NCBI GenBank assembly: GCA_025352525.1
Contig: JANXTG010000199.1
Location: 1 to 44,204, forward strand
Reading direction: 5' to 3'
Source: Ferruginibacter sp.
Lineage (GTDB): Bacteria; Bacteroidota; Bacteroidia; Chitinophagales; Chitinophagaceae
DNA: 44,204 nucleotides
Shown here: in pieces, positions 33,818-42,337 of the stretch
Position numbering within the stretch: position 1 is the stretch's first letter
How the letters are laid out: each line of letters starts with the position of its first letter
The notes under the pieces: generated by a model
Told to the model about the DNA's origin: nothing
The model's input: the letters and a program-made list of their open reading frames with translations, nothing else
Database searches by the model: none
Translations under genes and position numbers: made by a program

Positions 33818-35704
33818 ATGGGAAGTTCTACATTGAATAGGCGAGATTTTTTTAAAAGTCTCGCTTTAAAAAAAGAGACTTTTAATGACGACCCTCTTTT
33901 TGATAAATATTCCCGCAAATCGCTTGGTCCAAGAGTTTACAACAACCAGCTTGTTTCTTTTAATAATATTGGTACTGAAAATACAGGAAGTGAATATTTA
34001 AGAGTAGGTAATGTGACTTCAGGATTAGCACCTTACACAGGCCCTTTTGGCAAAAGCGAAGCCATTCATTTACTAAACCGCACTTGCTGGGGTTTCAAAA
34101 AACCACATGCAGATACGCTTGTTTCAGCAGGCTCAGTAACGGCTGCGGTTAATATAATTTTAAATATAAATCCGACTGCGCCCTCACCTCCTGTAAACTG
34201 GTATCAGAATTTAGCTGTAGATACCGGAGCTCTCCCTTATGGTGCAGATTGGACCAACAACCCAAGCCCAAATATTGATGCTCCAACAACTCTTTTGCAA
34301 CAGGCAAATAACCGTTATAGAATTGAAGGCCAAAGATGCTGGTTATTTGAACAGGCTTTAAACAGTGATGTAACAATAAAAGAAAAAATGGTTTGGTTTT
34401 GGTATCATTTTTTACCAATAGATTTTGATGCTATCAATAATTCTAACAACAGTTTTACCAGTACGAACAGTGCAAGAATATTTTACTCGTATTTTAAAAT
34501 GTTTAGAGATAATCCAACCGGTAATTTTAAAGTTCTAATAAGAAATTTAGCAACTCAACCGGCAATGATGTATTATCTAAACAACCAGGCAAATACAGCC
34601 TCAGCACCTGATGAAAATTTTGCACGAGAAATAATGGAACTTTTTACTTTAGGAAAAGACCCTTTAAGTCAATACACACAGGCAGATGTTGTTGCGGCGG
34701 CACAGGTACTTACAGGTTGGCGGGTACAAAATTTAAATACTGCTATACCATCAACTTCATTTGTTCCTTCCTTTCATAAAACGGGTACCAAGCAGTTTTC
34801 TGCATTTTTTAATAACACGGTTATACAAAATCCTACTCCTGCAAATTTAGCAAATGGTGCCAGTGAGCTGGATGCATTTATAGATTTGATATTTACCAAA
34901 AAACAAGTTGTTTCAGAATACATATGCCGCAGACTTTACAGGTATTTTATTTATTATGATATTGATGCAAATATTGAAGCAAACATAATTACTCCGCTGG
35001 CACAAACTTTTGTTGCAAACAACTGGAATATTTTACCGGTATTAGATAAGCTTTTTAAAAGCGAACATTTTTTTGATATGGCAAACCGTGGAGTGATGAT
35101 AAAATCTCCTTTAGATGCAGTAATAAGTACCTTAAAACATTTTAATACAACATATAATGTTGCCACACCTACAAATTACCAGGCTCAATACCAGGTGTTG
35201 GGATTTTTTAATAATATAATTTGCATGCCCATGGAGCAGCGAATGGGCAGTATACCAAACGTATCGGGCTGGAATGCTTATTATCAAACACCTGCCTATC
35301 ACGAATACTGGATAAATACCAATACAATTCAAAAAAGATTTGCATTTTTAGAGCGAATTTTTGGAATAGGTTACAGCTTAAATTATAATGGACTTGTTAC
35401 AGTTATTAAAGTAGAACCGATTGCCTACGTGCAGCAGTTTACCTCCATAGACATCAGTAACCCTAACGAATTGGTTGCAGAATGTTTAAAGTATTTACTA
35501 CCTGTTGATTTAAGTTTAACCCAAAAAAATGCTATTAAACAACAAACACTTTTATACCAGCAAATTACTGATGGGTATTGGACAGTCGCATGGATAAATT
35601 ATATGGGTGCACCAACCAATGCTTCTTACAAAAGTCTGGTTACTGACAGACTAAAGAATTTATTATATACAGTTGTTCAACTGGCAGAATACCAGCTTAT
35701 GTAA
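33818..35704 (+). CDS. DUF1800 family protein
   Basis: A 628-residue protein. The N-terminus has a twin-arginine-like RRDFFK motif. The body matches DUF1800: HLLNRTCWGF near residue 84, KMVWFWYHFLPID, QPAMMYYLNNQANTASAPDENFAREIMELFTLG, and AAAQVLTGW. Function is unknown; DUF1800 and DUF1501 proteins occur together as a conserved pair in many bacteria. The DUF1501 gene follows after 52 bases, so they are co-transcribed. No hydrophobic signal core is apparent after the Arg pair, so whether it is exported is unclear. A TACTTTTA element lies 17 bases before the ATG. Confidence 0.9.
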   Translation: MGSSTLNRRDFFKSLALKKETFNDDPLFDKYSRKSLGPRVYNNQLVSFNNIGTENTGSEYLRVGNVTSGLAPYTGPFGKSEAIHLLNRTCWGFKKPHADTLVSAGSVTAAVNIILNINPTAPSPPVNWYQNLAVDTGALPYGADWTNNPSPNIDAPTTLLQQANNRYRIEGQRCWLFEQALNSDVTIKEKMVWFWYHFLPIDFDAINNSNNSFTSTNSARIFYSYFKMFRDNPTGNFKVLIRNLATQPAMMYYLNNQANTASAPDENFAREIMELFTLGKDPLSQYTQADVVAAAQVLTGWRVQNLNTAIPSTSFVPSFHKTGTKQFSAFFNNTVIQNPTPANLANGASELDAFIDLIFTKKQVVSEYICRRLYRYFIYYDIDANIEANIITPLAQTFVANNWNILPVLDKLFKSEHFFDMANRGVMIKSPLDAVISTLKHFNTTYNVATPTNYQAQYQVLGFFNNIICMPMEQRMGSIPNVSGWNAYYQTPAYHEYWINTNTIQKRFAFLERIFGIGYSLNYNGLVTVIKVEPIAYVQQFTSIDISNPNELVAECLKYLLPVDLSLTQKNAIKQQTLLYQQITDGYWTVAWINYMGAPTNASYKSLVTDRLKNLLYTVVQLAEYQLM

Positions 35705-35756
35705 AACTGGTTTTAAAACATTAAACTAATTTCTAAAACAGGAAAATACATTACTG

Positions 35757-37634
35757 ATGAAACGCAGATCCTTTTTAAAAACAAGTTCGCTTATTGCAGC
35801 TCCGCTGATTATAAATGGTATTCCTGTTATGGGTGCCCCAAAAACGGGCAGCAGTATGCTTGATGCGCTAGCACAGGCATCTTACGGTTGTGGTAAAATA
35901 TTGGTGATTGTACAAATGAATGGTGGCAATGATGGTTTAAACATGGTCTTCCCTTTAGATTATTACAGCCAGCTTCAAAGCGCAAGAACAAATTTGTTAA
36001 TGCCGCAAAATGCTATTTCAACCTTAAACAATAATATTACAACCGGTCTGCACCCTGCAATGCCCGAAATGAAAAATTTATATAATGAAGGTAAGTTGAT
36101 GATTGTACAAGGCGTCTCTTATGCTAACCCAAGTTTCAGTCATTTTAGAGCAACAGACATTTGGTTTTCTGCTTCAGGTAGTAATACAACTTTAAATAGT
36201 GGCTGGCTTGGCCGAGAATTGGACACACAGTATTCCGGTTTTCCAACTGCATTCCCCAATGCAGATATGCCTGATCCTTTAGCTATACAAATTGGTTCAA
36301 CATTACCGTTTTCGTTACAGGGTCCGGCAATAAATATGGGTTATAATGCTCCAAATCCTACAGCATTATTAAATGTAATAAATGGTATTACAGATGCTGC
36401 ACCTAACAATGATTATGGCAGAGAACTTTCTTTTTTAAGATTGATGAAAGACCAGAGCAATGCTTACAGAGTTGTAATTCAAAATGCATACAATGTTCCT
36501 CAATCTCAGTCTGCTACTTACCCAACAGGTAACAGCCTTGCCGATCAGCTTAAAATTGTTGCTAAACTTATTAATGGCGGGCTAAAAACCCCTGTCTATA
36601 TTGTTAACCATCCAAACTCTCATGATACGCACGAGGGCCAGGTAGATGTGAATGATAAATCTTTAGGTTACCAGGCAAAAATTCTGGGTATTCTCTCAAA
36701 GGCGATTGGTGCTTTTCAAACCGACCTTGGGTTAATGGGTAAGGATGATAAAGTAACAGGAATGACTTACAGTGAATTTGGTAGAAGAGTAAAAAGCAAC
36801 GCAAGTATAGGAACCGACCATGGTACTGCAGCGCCAGTTATGTTTTTTGGCGCAGCACTTAACACCAATCCAACATCTGTTGCAGGAACGGCCAACCCTA
36901 TACCCGGTATGATAGGCACTTCTCCAGTACTTCCTACAACAATAGATAACAATACATTGTTACCCATGCAATACGATTTCAGGCAATTGTATGCAAGTGT
37001 AATGCAGGATTGGCTTTGCCTTTCAGCCAAAGAAACTGATAATGTTTTAGGAAGTGCTTATGCCCGTTTACCAATCTTTAAATCTGCTAATTTATCTGCT
37101 GTTGCCGGCATAGAATTAACCGGACAATATATAAACGGGGAGGCAAGATTGAATTACAAAGTAGCAGAAAACAACAAATACTCATCTTTTGCAATTGAAT
37201 TTTCAACAGACGGAATAACCTTTACAGAGGTAAAAAGAATTTTGAACACGAGTTTAAATACCCTAGAAAGTTATATATACTCGGAAGTTAAGAACACTTC
37301 CAAAATGTACTACAGAATTGCAGGCAGAAATAATCAGGGAGCGATAAAGTATTCAAACATGATTGTACTTCGCAATAATCAACAACAATTAATAAGCGTA
37401 AATCCAAACCCGGTTGTAAACAATCAAATAAATATTAAATTATTTGAAACACCCAATTCAGCAGTAGATGTAAATATTTTAACCATGACGGGGCAAAAAC
37501 TTTATTCTAATAGATTTGCACAACCAGGAAGTGTCTTAAGTTTTAAAGTTCCAACATTTACTGCCAATGCTCATTATATCTTAGAAGTAGTTTATGGAAC
37601 TACAATTGCGCATGAGCAGATAATGTTTAGATGA
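35757..37634 (+). CDS. DUF1501 family protein with T9SS Por tail
   Basis: A 625-residue exported protein. It starts with RRSFLK and a hydrophobic stretch (SSLIAAPLIINGIPVMG), a twin-arginine-like signal. The DUF1501 body shows LVIVQMNGGNDGLNMVFPLD, NPSFSHFRATDIWFSA and TYSEFGRRVKSNASIGTDHGTAAPVMFFG, resembling an alkaline-phosphatase/sulfatase-like fold. The C-terminal 180 residues form a fibronectin-III-like part (FAIEFSTDGITFTEVKRI, YYRIAGRNNQGAIKYSN) and a Por secretion tail (VNPNPVVNNQINIKLFE ... HEQIMFR). It pairs with the DUF1800 gene just upstream. The function of the pair is unknown. Confidence 0.92.
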   Translation: MKRRSFLKTSSLIAAPLIINGIPVMGAPKTGSSMLDALAQASYGCGKILVIVQMNGGNDGLNMVFPLDYYSQLQSARTNLLMPQNAISTLNNNITTGLHPAMPEMKNLYNEGKLMIVQGVSYANPSFSHFRATDIWFSASGSNTTLNSGWLGRELDTQYSGFPTAFPNADMPDPLAIQIGSTLPFSLQGPAINMGYNAPNPTALLNVINGITDAAPNNDYGRELSFLRLMKDQSNAYRVVIQNAYNVPQSQSATYPTGNSLADQLKIVAKLINGGLKTPVYIVNHPNSHDTHEGQVDVNDKSLGYQAKILGILSKAIGAFQTDLGLMGKDDKVTGMTYSEFGRRVKSNASIGTDHGTAAPVMFFGAALNTNPTSVAGTANPIPGMIGTSPVLPTTIDNNTLLPMQYDFRQLYASVMQDWLCLSAKETDNVLGSAYARLPIFKSANLSAVAGIELTGQYINGEARLNYKVAENNKYSSFAIEFSTDGITFTEVKRILNTSLNTLESYIYSEVKNTSKMYYRIAGRNNQGAIKYSNMIVLRNNQQQLISVNPNPVVNNQINIKLFETPNSAVDVNILTMTGQKLYSNRFAQPGSVLSFKVPTFTANAHYILEVVYGTTIAHEQIMFR

Positions 37635-37644
37635 TTTTTTATTG

Positions 37645-37680
37645 GTAAAAGCCTTTGATAGCCTCATCAAAGGCTTTTAC
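37645..37680. terminator. Bidirectional terminator between DUF1501 and the 37680 gene
   Basis: GTAAAAGCCTTTGAT and ATCAAAGGCTTTTAC form a perfect 15-base stem with a 6-base loop. Confidence 0.8.
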
Positions 37681-38225
37681 TATTCATCCTTACCTGCCTT
37701 ATCCCCTACAAAAAATTGCTCCTTATTTTTAAAAAGTACATTGAATGTTGTGAGAGATCCATAACAACGGGTAATGTATTGTTGTATGTTTACCTTGTCT
37801 TCGTCGGTAAGTTTTTTATGACTGTTTATGTTCTGTTCCAGAACCCGCAGACGGTCTCTTAGCATTACAATTTTATGAAAAAAATCTTCAATAGGAATAT
37901 CTTTCGGTTTCTGAGTTTTATCTGCAGTTTGCAGCAACATTTTTCCCCCAAGCCATTTATCCCCCAAAGAAACCGGCTCACTTATTCCTCCCCACATTTT
38001 TAAAATTTTGAGCAAAGATTTTTCAACTTCTGAAGTTGTTTCTATTTCTTCACTTACATTTTCAGGGATAATTTCTTCTAGTTTCTCATCCGCTTTATCA
38101 ATTTCTTTTATGCCTGAATCTATAAACGAAATAATATAAACAGCGTACCTGATGCCAACAATAACGCCGGGGCCGTATTGTGTATGTTGAAGGCGAGTGC
38201 CTATTCCTAAAGTAAGTTGATCCAT
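37680..38225 (-). CDS. Conserved unknown protein with an SH3/Tudor-like N-terminus
   Basis: A protein of 181 residues from ATG 38225 (the ORF track starts 12 codons upstream). The N-terminal segment LGIGTRLQHTQYGPGVIVGI ... YIISFIDSGIKEIDKADEKLEEI is built like the small beta-barrel (Tudor/SH3-like) domains in UvrD/PcrA-type helicases and CarD-like proteins, which bind nucleic acid or RNA polymerase. The rest is helical and charged (VMLRDRLRVLEQNIN, KVNIQQYITRCYG) and I do not recognise it. It is divergent from efp. Function not assigned. Confidence 0.6.
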   Translation of the reverse strand: MDQLTLGIGTRLQHTQYGPGVIVGIRYAVYIISFIDSGIKEIDKADEKLEEIIPENVSEEIETTSEVEKSLLKILKMWGGISEPVSLGDKWLGGKMLLQTADKTQKPKDIPIEDFFHKIVMLRDRLRVLEQNINSHKKLTDEDKVNIQQYITRCYGSLTTFNVLFKNKEQFFVGDKAGKDE

Positions 38226-38381
38226 TAATAAAATTTTTAGTGTAATAAATATTTTGTGCAAATTGAATTTTTTAAAATTATCAAATAATATTAAACCTGT
38301 TCATTATTTGTACAATGCTTACGAATAATTTTAATGAAAAATTTTACGCTACTTTTACCACCAACAAAAAATACAATTACA

Positions 38382-38948
38382 ATGGCAAGTACACAAGATA
38401 TACGCTCAGGCCTCATAATTAAAGTTGACGGAAGTTTATATACAGTAATAGATTTCGGACAAAATAAAACAGCCCGTTCAGCAGCAAAAGTTTGGGCTAA
38501 ATTGAAGGGTGTTGATAACTCCCGTACGATTGAACAAACATGGAACTCAGGCGAAACTATTTATCCTGTTCGGGTAGAAAAGAGAGCATTTCAATATCTA
38601 TATAAAGATGATACGGGGTACAGTTTTATGGATGTGGAAACTTTTGAACAGATTACCGTACCAGAAACAATGATTGATGCTCCAAGATTTTTAAAAGATG
38701 GGCAGGAAGTAACGGTCTCTATAAACGGAGAAACAGATGTGCCAATGAGTGTTGAATTACCTGATAAAATTGTATTGCTAGTTACATACAGTGAGCCAGG
38801 TATGAGAGGCGATACTGCTACAAAAACTTTAAAGCCCTGCACAGTTGAAACCGGTGCAACCGTAAACGTGCCATTATTTGTAAACGATGGTGAATTAATA
38901 AGAATTCTTGCAAAAACAGGAGAATACGTTGAAAGAGTAAAAGGCTAA
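38382..38948 (+). CDS. efp: Elongation factor P with non-canonical tip loop
   Basis: A 188-residue EF-P from ATG 38382, the family length; the ORF track begins 16 codons earlier. It has three beta-barrel domains: SGLIIKVDGSLYTVIDF, the TFEQITVPETMID region, and VELPDKIVLLVTYSEPGMRGDTATKTLKPCTVETGATVNVPLFVNDGELI. EF-P relieves ribosome stalling at polyproline. Aligned without gaps to E. coli EF-P, the modified Lys34 position (PGKG) is Arg32 here, in KTARSAAK. The canonical PGKG motif is missing. Some EF-Ps use a rhamnosylated Arg (EarP pathway), but the flanking loop is different. A TACTTTTA lies 25 bases before the ATG. Confidence 0.94.
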   Translation: MASTQDIRSGLIIKVDGSLYTVIDFGQNKTARSAAKVWAKLKGVDNSRTIEQTWNSGETIYPVRVEKRAFQYLYKDDTGYSFMDVETFEQITVPETMIDAPRFLKDGQEVTVSINGETDVPMSVELPDKIVLLVTYSEPGMRGDTATKTLKPCTVETGATVNVPLFVNDGELIRILAKTGEYVERVKG

Positions 38949-38968
38949 TTTTTATAATTAATATTTTA

Positions 38969-39002
38969 AAATGGATAATTACGAAAGTGATTATCCATTT
39001 TT
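38969..39002 (+). terminator. Rho-independent terminator after efp
   Basis: AAATGGATAA and TTATCCATTT form a perfect 10-base stem, followed by a short T-rich run. Confidence 0.7.
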
Positions 39003-39200
39003 GTTTGGAAGAATTAAGAGGCTATTGGTTTTTAAAGATTTTATGAGGTTTTTATGCATTTATCTTCAAAAGTTGTTCTTTTTGCAAGAAAAATCTTGAT
39101 TTATGACCATTTTTTAAAAATTATACTTGTCCTTTTCTTTAATCATTTCCTATCTTAGCCCCCCATTTCAACATTGCATTCATTCATCCAACAAACTATT

Positions 39201-39686
39201 ATGGACATTAAGCAAATTCAGGAGTTAGTAAAACTTATAAACAAAACTTCTATAGGTGAAATAACCATTGAAGAAGATGGAACTAAAATTACCATCAAAC
39301 AAAAGAAAGACCCTTCTCAAAAGATATATACTCAAAGTGCAGCTCCTCAATATATGCCAACGGCACCGTCACCAGTAGCAGTTGCAGCTCCCGTTCAAAC
39401 TTTAGTTACTCCCGCAGCTCCTGTTGATGCACCAAAAGTAGATAATTTCATTACTATTAAAAGTCCAATGATCGGCACTTTCTATCGCTCATCATCTCCG
39501 GATAAACCATTATTTGTAAATGTTGCAGATGAAGTGACACCCGGTAAAGTAGTTTGTATTATAGAAGCAATGAAACTCTTCAACGAAATAGAAAGTGAAA
39601 TTTCAGGAAAGATTGTAAAAATATTGGTAGATGATGCAAGCCCTGTAGAATATGATCAACCGTTGTTTTTAGTAGAACCTTCCTAA
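39201..39686 (+). CDS. accB: Acetyl-CoA carboxylase biotin carboxyl carrier protein
   Basis: A 161-residue BCCP from ATG 39201; the ORF track starts 9 codons earlier. The N-terminal helix (MDIKQIQELVKLINKTSIGEI), a Pro/Ala-rich flexible linker (about residues 45-80), and a lipoyl-type domain with biotinylated Lys125 in EAMKLFNE (EAMKLMNE is more usual) identify AccB. It carries CO2 between biotin carboxylase and carboxyltransferase. accC follows after 52 bases, so they form an operon. Confidence 0.94.
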   Translation: MDIKQIQELVKLINKTSIGEITIEEDGTKITIKQKKDPSQKIYTQSAAPQYMPTAPSPVAVAAPVQTLVTPAAPVDAPKVDNFITIKSPMIGTFYRSSSPDKPLFVNVADEVTPGKVVCIIEAMKLFNEIESEISGKIVKILVDDASPVEYDQPLFLVEPS

Positions 39687-39738
39687 TTTGCCGATTAGCC
39701 GATTTTAAAAAGCTAAAACTAATTTTAAAAAGAGAACC

Positions 39739-41076
39739 ATGTTTAAAAAAATTCTTATAGCCAACCGTGGCGAGATTGCTCTTAGAGTTATACGTACGTG
39801 TCGTGAAATGGGTATCAAAACAGTTGCTGTTTATTCAACTGCAGATAAAGACAGCCTTCATGTAAAGTTTGCAGATGAAGCCGTTTGTATTGGTAAACCT
39901 GCCAGTGCAGATAGTTACTTAAACGTAGCACATATAATGGCTGCGGCAGAAATCACCAATGCAGATGCTATTCATCCGGGCTATGGTTTTTTGGCAGAAA
40001 ATGCAAAATTTGCAAAAATTTGTGGCGACCATGGCGTAAAATTTATTGGCCCCACGCCGGATATGATAAATGCAATGGGAGATAAGGTAACTGCAAAGGC
40101 AACTATGATAGCGGCAGGAGTACCCGTAGTACCCGGAGTAGATGGTTTGTTGGATAGTGTAGAGCATGCAAAATGGGCAGCAAAAGAAATTGGATACCCG
40201 GTTATTATTAAAGCTACTGCCGGTGGTGGTGGCAAGGGTATGAGGGTTGTTTGGAAAGAAGAAGATATTGAAAAGAATTTTGACAATGCCAAAACAGAAG
40301 CGGCTGCATCTTTTAAAAACGATGGGCTTTACATGGAAAAATTTGTAGAGGAACCACGTCATATAGAAATACAGGTAGTGGGAGATCAATATGGCAATGC
40401 TTGTCATCTGAGTGAAAGAGATTGCTCTATACAGCGCCGTCACCAGAAATTGGTAGAAGAAAGTCCTTCACCATTTATGACAGATGAATTGCGTGAGCGT
40501 ATGGGTGATGCTGCAGTAAAAGCGGCTAAATGTATAAACTACGAAGGTGTTGGTACAATTGAGTTTCTTGTAGATAAGCACCGTAATTTTTTCTTCATGG
40601 AAATGAATACCCGTATTCAGGTAGAACATTGTGTAACAGAAGAAGTAATAAATTATGATTTAATAAAGGAACAAATAAAAGTTGCAGCAGGCGAAAAAGT
40701 AAGCGGTAAAAATTATTACCCTCAAATGCACGCCATTGAGTGCAGAATAAATGCTGAAGATCCTTACAATGATTTTCGTCCATCACCGGGAAAGATTACT
40801 GTACTGCATCAGCCAGGCGGCCACGGTGTTCGTATAGACAGTCATGTGTATGCGGGCTATGTTATCCCACCATACTATGACAGTATGATTGCGAAATTAA
40901 TTACCGTAGCACAAACCCGTGAAGAAGCCATCAATACTATGTACAGAGCATTAAGTGAATATGTAATTGAAGGTGTAAAAACAACTATTCCATTTCATTT
41001 ACAGCTCATGCAAAACGAAGATTTTAGAAGTGGTAATTTCACAACGAAGTTCTTGGAAGGTTTTACAATGAAATAG
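39739..41076 (+). CDS. accC: Acetyl-CoA carboxylase, biotin carboxylase subunit
   Basis: A 445-residue ATP-grasp enzyme that carboxylates the biotin of AccB. Start [33 protein letters not shown], the glycine-rich ATP loop [13 protein letters not shown], the [18 protein letters not shown] block, [15 protein letters not shown], and [27 protein letters not shown] are all diagnostic. The length is normal. It is co-transcribed with accB. The carboxyltransferase genes accA and accD are not in the window. Propionyl-CoA carboxylase alpha is an alternative, but that is longer and fused to BCCP. Confidence 0.95.
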   Translation: MFKKILIANRGEIALRVIRTCREMGIKTVAVYSTADKDSLHVKFADEAVCIGKPASADSYLNVAHIMAAAEITNADAIHPGYGFLAENAKFAKICGDHGVKFIGPTPDMINAMGDKVTAKATMIAAGVPVVPGVDGLLDSVEHAKWAAKEIGYPVIIKATAGGGGKGMRVVWKEEDIEKNFDNAKTEAAASFKNDGLYMEKFVEEPRHIEIQVVGDQYGNACHLSERDCSIQRRHQKLVEESPSPFMTDELRERMGDAAVKAAKCINYEGVGTIEFLVDKHRNFFFMEMNTRIQVEHCVTEEVINYDLIKEQIKVAAGEKVSGKNYYPQMHAIECRINAEDPYNDFRPSPGKITVLHQPGGHGVRIDSHVYAGYVIPPYYDSMIAKLITVAQTREEAINTMYRALSEYVIEGVKTTIPFHLQLMQNEDFRSGNFTTKFLEGFTMK

Positions 41077-41080
41077 TCTT

Positions 41081-41120
41081 TGAACCACGAAGGACAAAAG
41101 GAAAACAAAAGGTTCACAAA
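41081..41120. repeat. CACAAAG-type intergenic repeat, left arm
   Basis: TGAACCACGAAGGACAAAAGG ... GGTTCACAAAG is roughly complementary to the right arm at 41221-41260. The two face each other across a terminator. CACAAAG/CTTTGTG-rich pairs of this type occur in intergenic DNA of several Bacteroidota. Confidence 0.4.
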
Positions 41121-41138
41121 GAATAAAGATTTTACTTG

Positions 41139-41169
41139 GGCACTTCACTAAAAATGAAGTGCCTTTTTT
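41139..41169 (+). terminator. Rho-independent terminator after accC
   Basis: GGCACTTCA and TGAAGTGCC form a perfect 9-base stem, followed by TTTTTT. Confidence 0.8.
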
Positions 41170-41220
41170 CCAACTAATTGTTCCCTTTCAAAACTCCTTG
41201 TTCTCTTAGCTTATAAATCT

Positions 41221-41260
41221 CCTTAGTGTCCTTTGTGAAAACCTTTGTGCACTTTGTGTT
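41221..41260. repeat. CACAAAG-type intergenic repeat, right arm
   Basis: CCTTAGTGTCCTTTGTGAAAA, then CCTTTGTGCACTTTGTG; three CTTTGTG units. It is the approximate inverse of the left arm at 41081-41120. Confidence 0.4.
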
Positions 41261-41272
41261 TAAAAAATTCCA

Positions 41273-42115
41273 ATGTATTCCAATAAAGATGTAGAGCAGT
41301 ATTACGATCTCAGCCAAACGCACTATAAACGAGTGTGGGATTTACAACGTAGCCGCTCTCTGCATTATGGATATTGGGATAGCAGCACAAAAAACTTCCA
41401 CGAAGCTTTACTCAATATCAATAAAATATTATCTGCAAAGGCAGGCATAATTAAGCAACATAAAGTGTTGGATGCAGGTTGCGGTATCGGCGGTTCCTCT
41501 TTATGGCTGGCAAAAAATATTGGCTGTAACGTAACAGGCATAAGCCTCAGCGCTAAGCAAGTACACACTGCCAACAACCTTGCACTCGCAGAAAATCTAC
41601 AATCACTTGCTTTTTTTGAACAACAGGATTTTACCGCTACACATTATGAAGCAGAGAGTTTTGATGTTATTTGGGCAATAGAAAGTGTATGCCATGCAAG
41701 CGATAAAAGTAAATTTATAAATGAAGCATACCGATTGCTAAAAAAAGGTGGAAGATTAATTTTAGCTGATTTTTTTAAGCAGGAAAATCTTGCAGAAAAA
41801 AATGCCGCACTCATTACACAATGGGCAAACGGTTGGGCCATTGATGATTTTGCCACCATCAAAAATTTTACAGAGCAGTTAAATAATGCAGGCTTCCATC
41901 ATCCCAATATAGAAGATGCGACCACCAAAATAATTCCCTCTGCCAAGCGTTTGTACCGTGCATATTTCCCCGGCGTTGTCGGTGGTTTTTTGTACAAACT
42001 GTTTAACCCCAAGCCTACTATTTACGGCAAAAAAAACATTGATACTGCTTACCTGCAATACAAAGCCCTAAAGAAAAATTTATGGAGGTATAATATTGTG
42101 TTGGCTGAGAAATAA
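41273..42115 (+). CDS. SAM-dependent methyltransferase (class I, tocopherol/CFA-like)
   Basis: A 280-residue Rossmann-fold methyltransferase. Motif I VLDAGCGIGGSSLWLA (SAM site), then GISLSAKQVHTANN, the motif II region FDVIWAIESVCHASDKS, and RLILADFFKQ. The ESVCHASDK acidic/Cys patch and the pattern after motif I place it near the gamma-tocopherol methyltransferase / cyclopropane-fatty-acid synthase-like group, which methylates small molecules or lipids. The C-terminal extension (LYRAYFPGVVGGFLYKLFNPKPT) may bind the substrate or membrane. Substrate is unknown. Confidence 0.88.
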   Translation: MYSNKDVEQYYDLSQTHYKRVWDLQRSRSLHYGYWDSSTKNFHEALLNINKILSAKAGIIKQHKVLDAGCGIGGSSLWLAKNIGCNVTGISLSAKQVHTANNLALAENLQSLAFFEQQDFTATHYEAESFDVIWAIESVCHASDKSKFINEAYRLLKKGGRLILADFFKQENLAEKNAALITQWANGWAIDDFATIKNFTEQLNNAGFHHPNIEDATTKIIPSAKRLYRAYFPGVVGGFLYKLFNPKPTIYGKKNIDTAYLQYKALKKNLWRYNIVLAEK

Positions 42116-42119
42116 TACA

Positions 42120-42230
42120 TTTGGGAGCATCAGCATTTAAACTCTACTAAACATTTGTATCCTGCTGTGCGCTGTACCTCGCCGCAAAGGCCGGCTTCGG
42201 TGCCGCTGCCATCAGGGCTATTGGGAGCTG
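42120..42230. repeat. GC-rich repeat-like element bounded by TTGGGAGC
   Basis: A stretch with core CTCGCCGCAAAGGCCGGCTTCGG and CCGCTGCCATC, much richer in G+C than its surroundings. It is bounded by direct repeats TTGGGAGC (about 42121 and 42221), and its core contains GCCGGC and CGG/CCG pairings. It does not encode a protein. It looks like a dispersed repeat (REP-like); copies elsewhere could not be checked. Confidence 0.45.
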
Positions 42231-42337
42231 AAAAACTTTTTTAAACTTTTATTAAAGCGAATAATCAATTAACATCGTCATTGCTAAACGTAGAGAATGC
42301 CATATTTTTAAAATATAAAATTTCTAAACCAGAATTT

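Noticed and set aside
39919-40443. A 174-codon minus-strand ORF opposite accC
   Set aside because: It lies entirely within the clearly coding accC frame and has no family pattern; it is a shadow of codon usage.
41077-41272. CRISPR array suggested by the repeated CTTTGTG units
   Set aside because: The units are short, irregular, and not separated by spacers of equal size; no cas gene is near.
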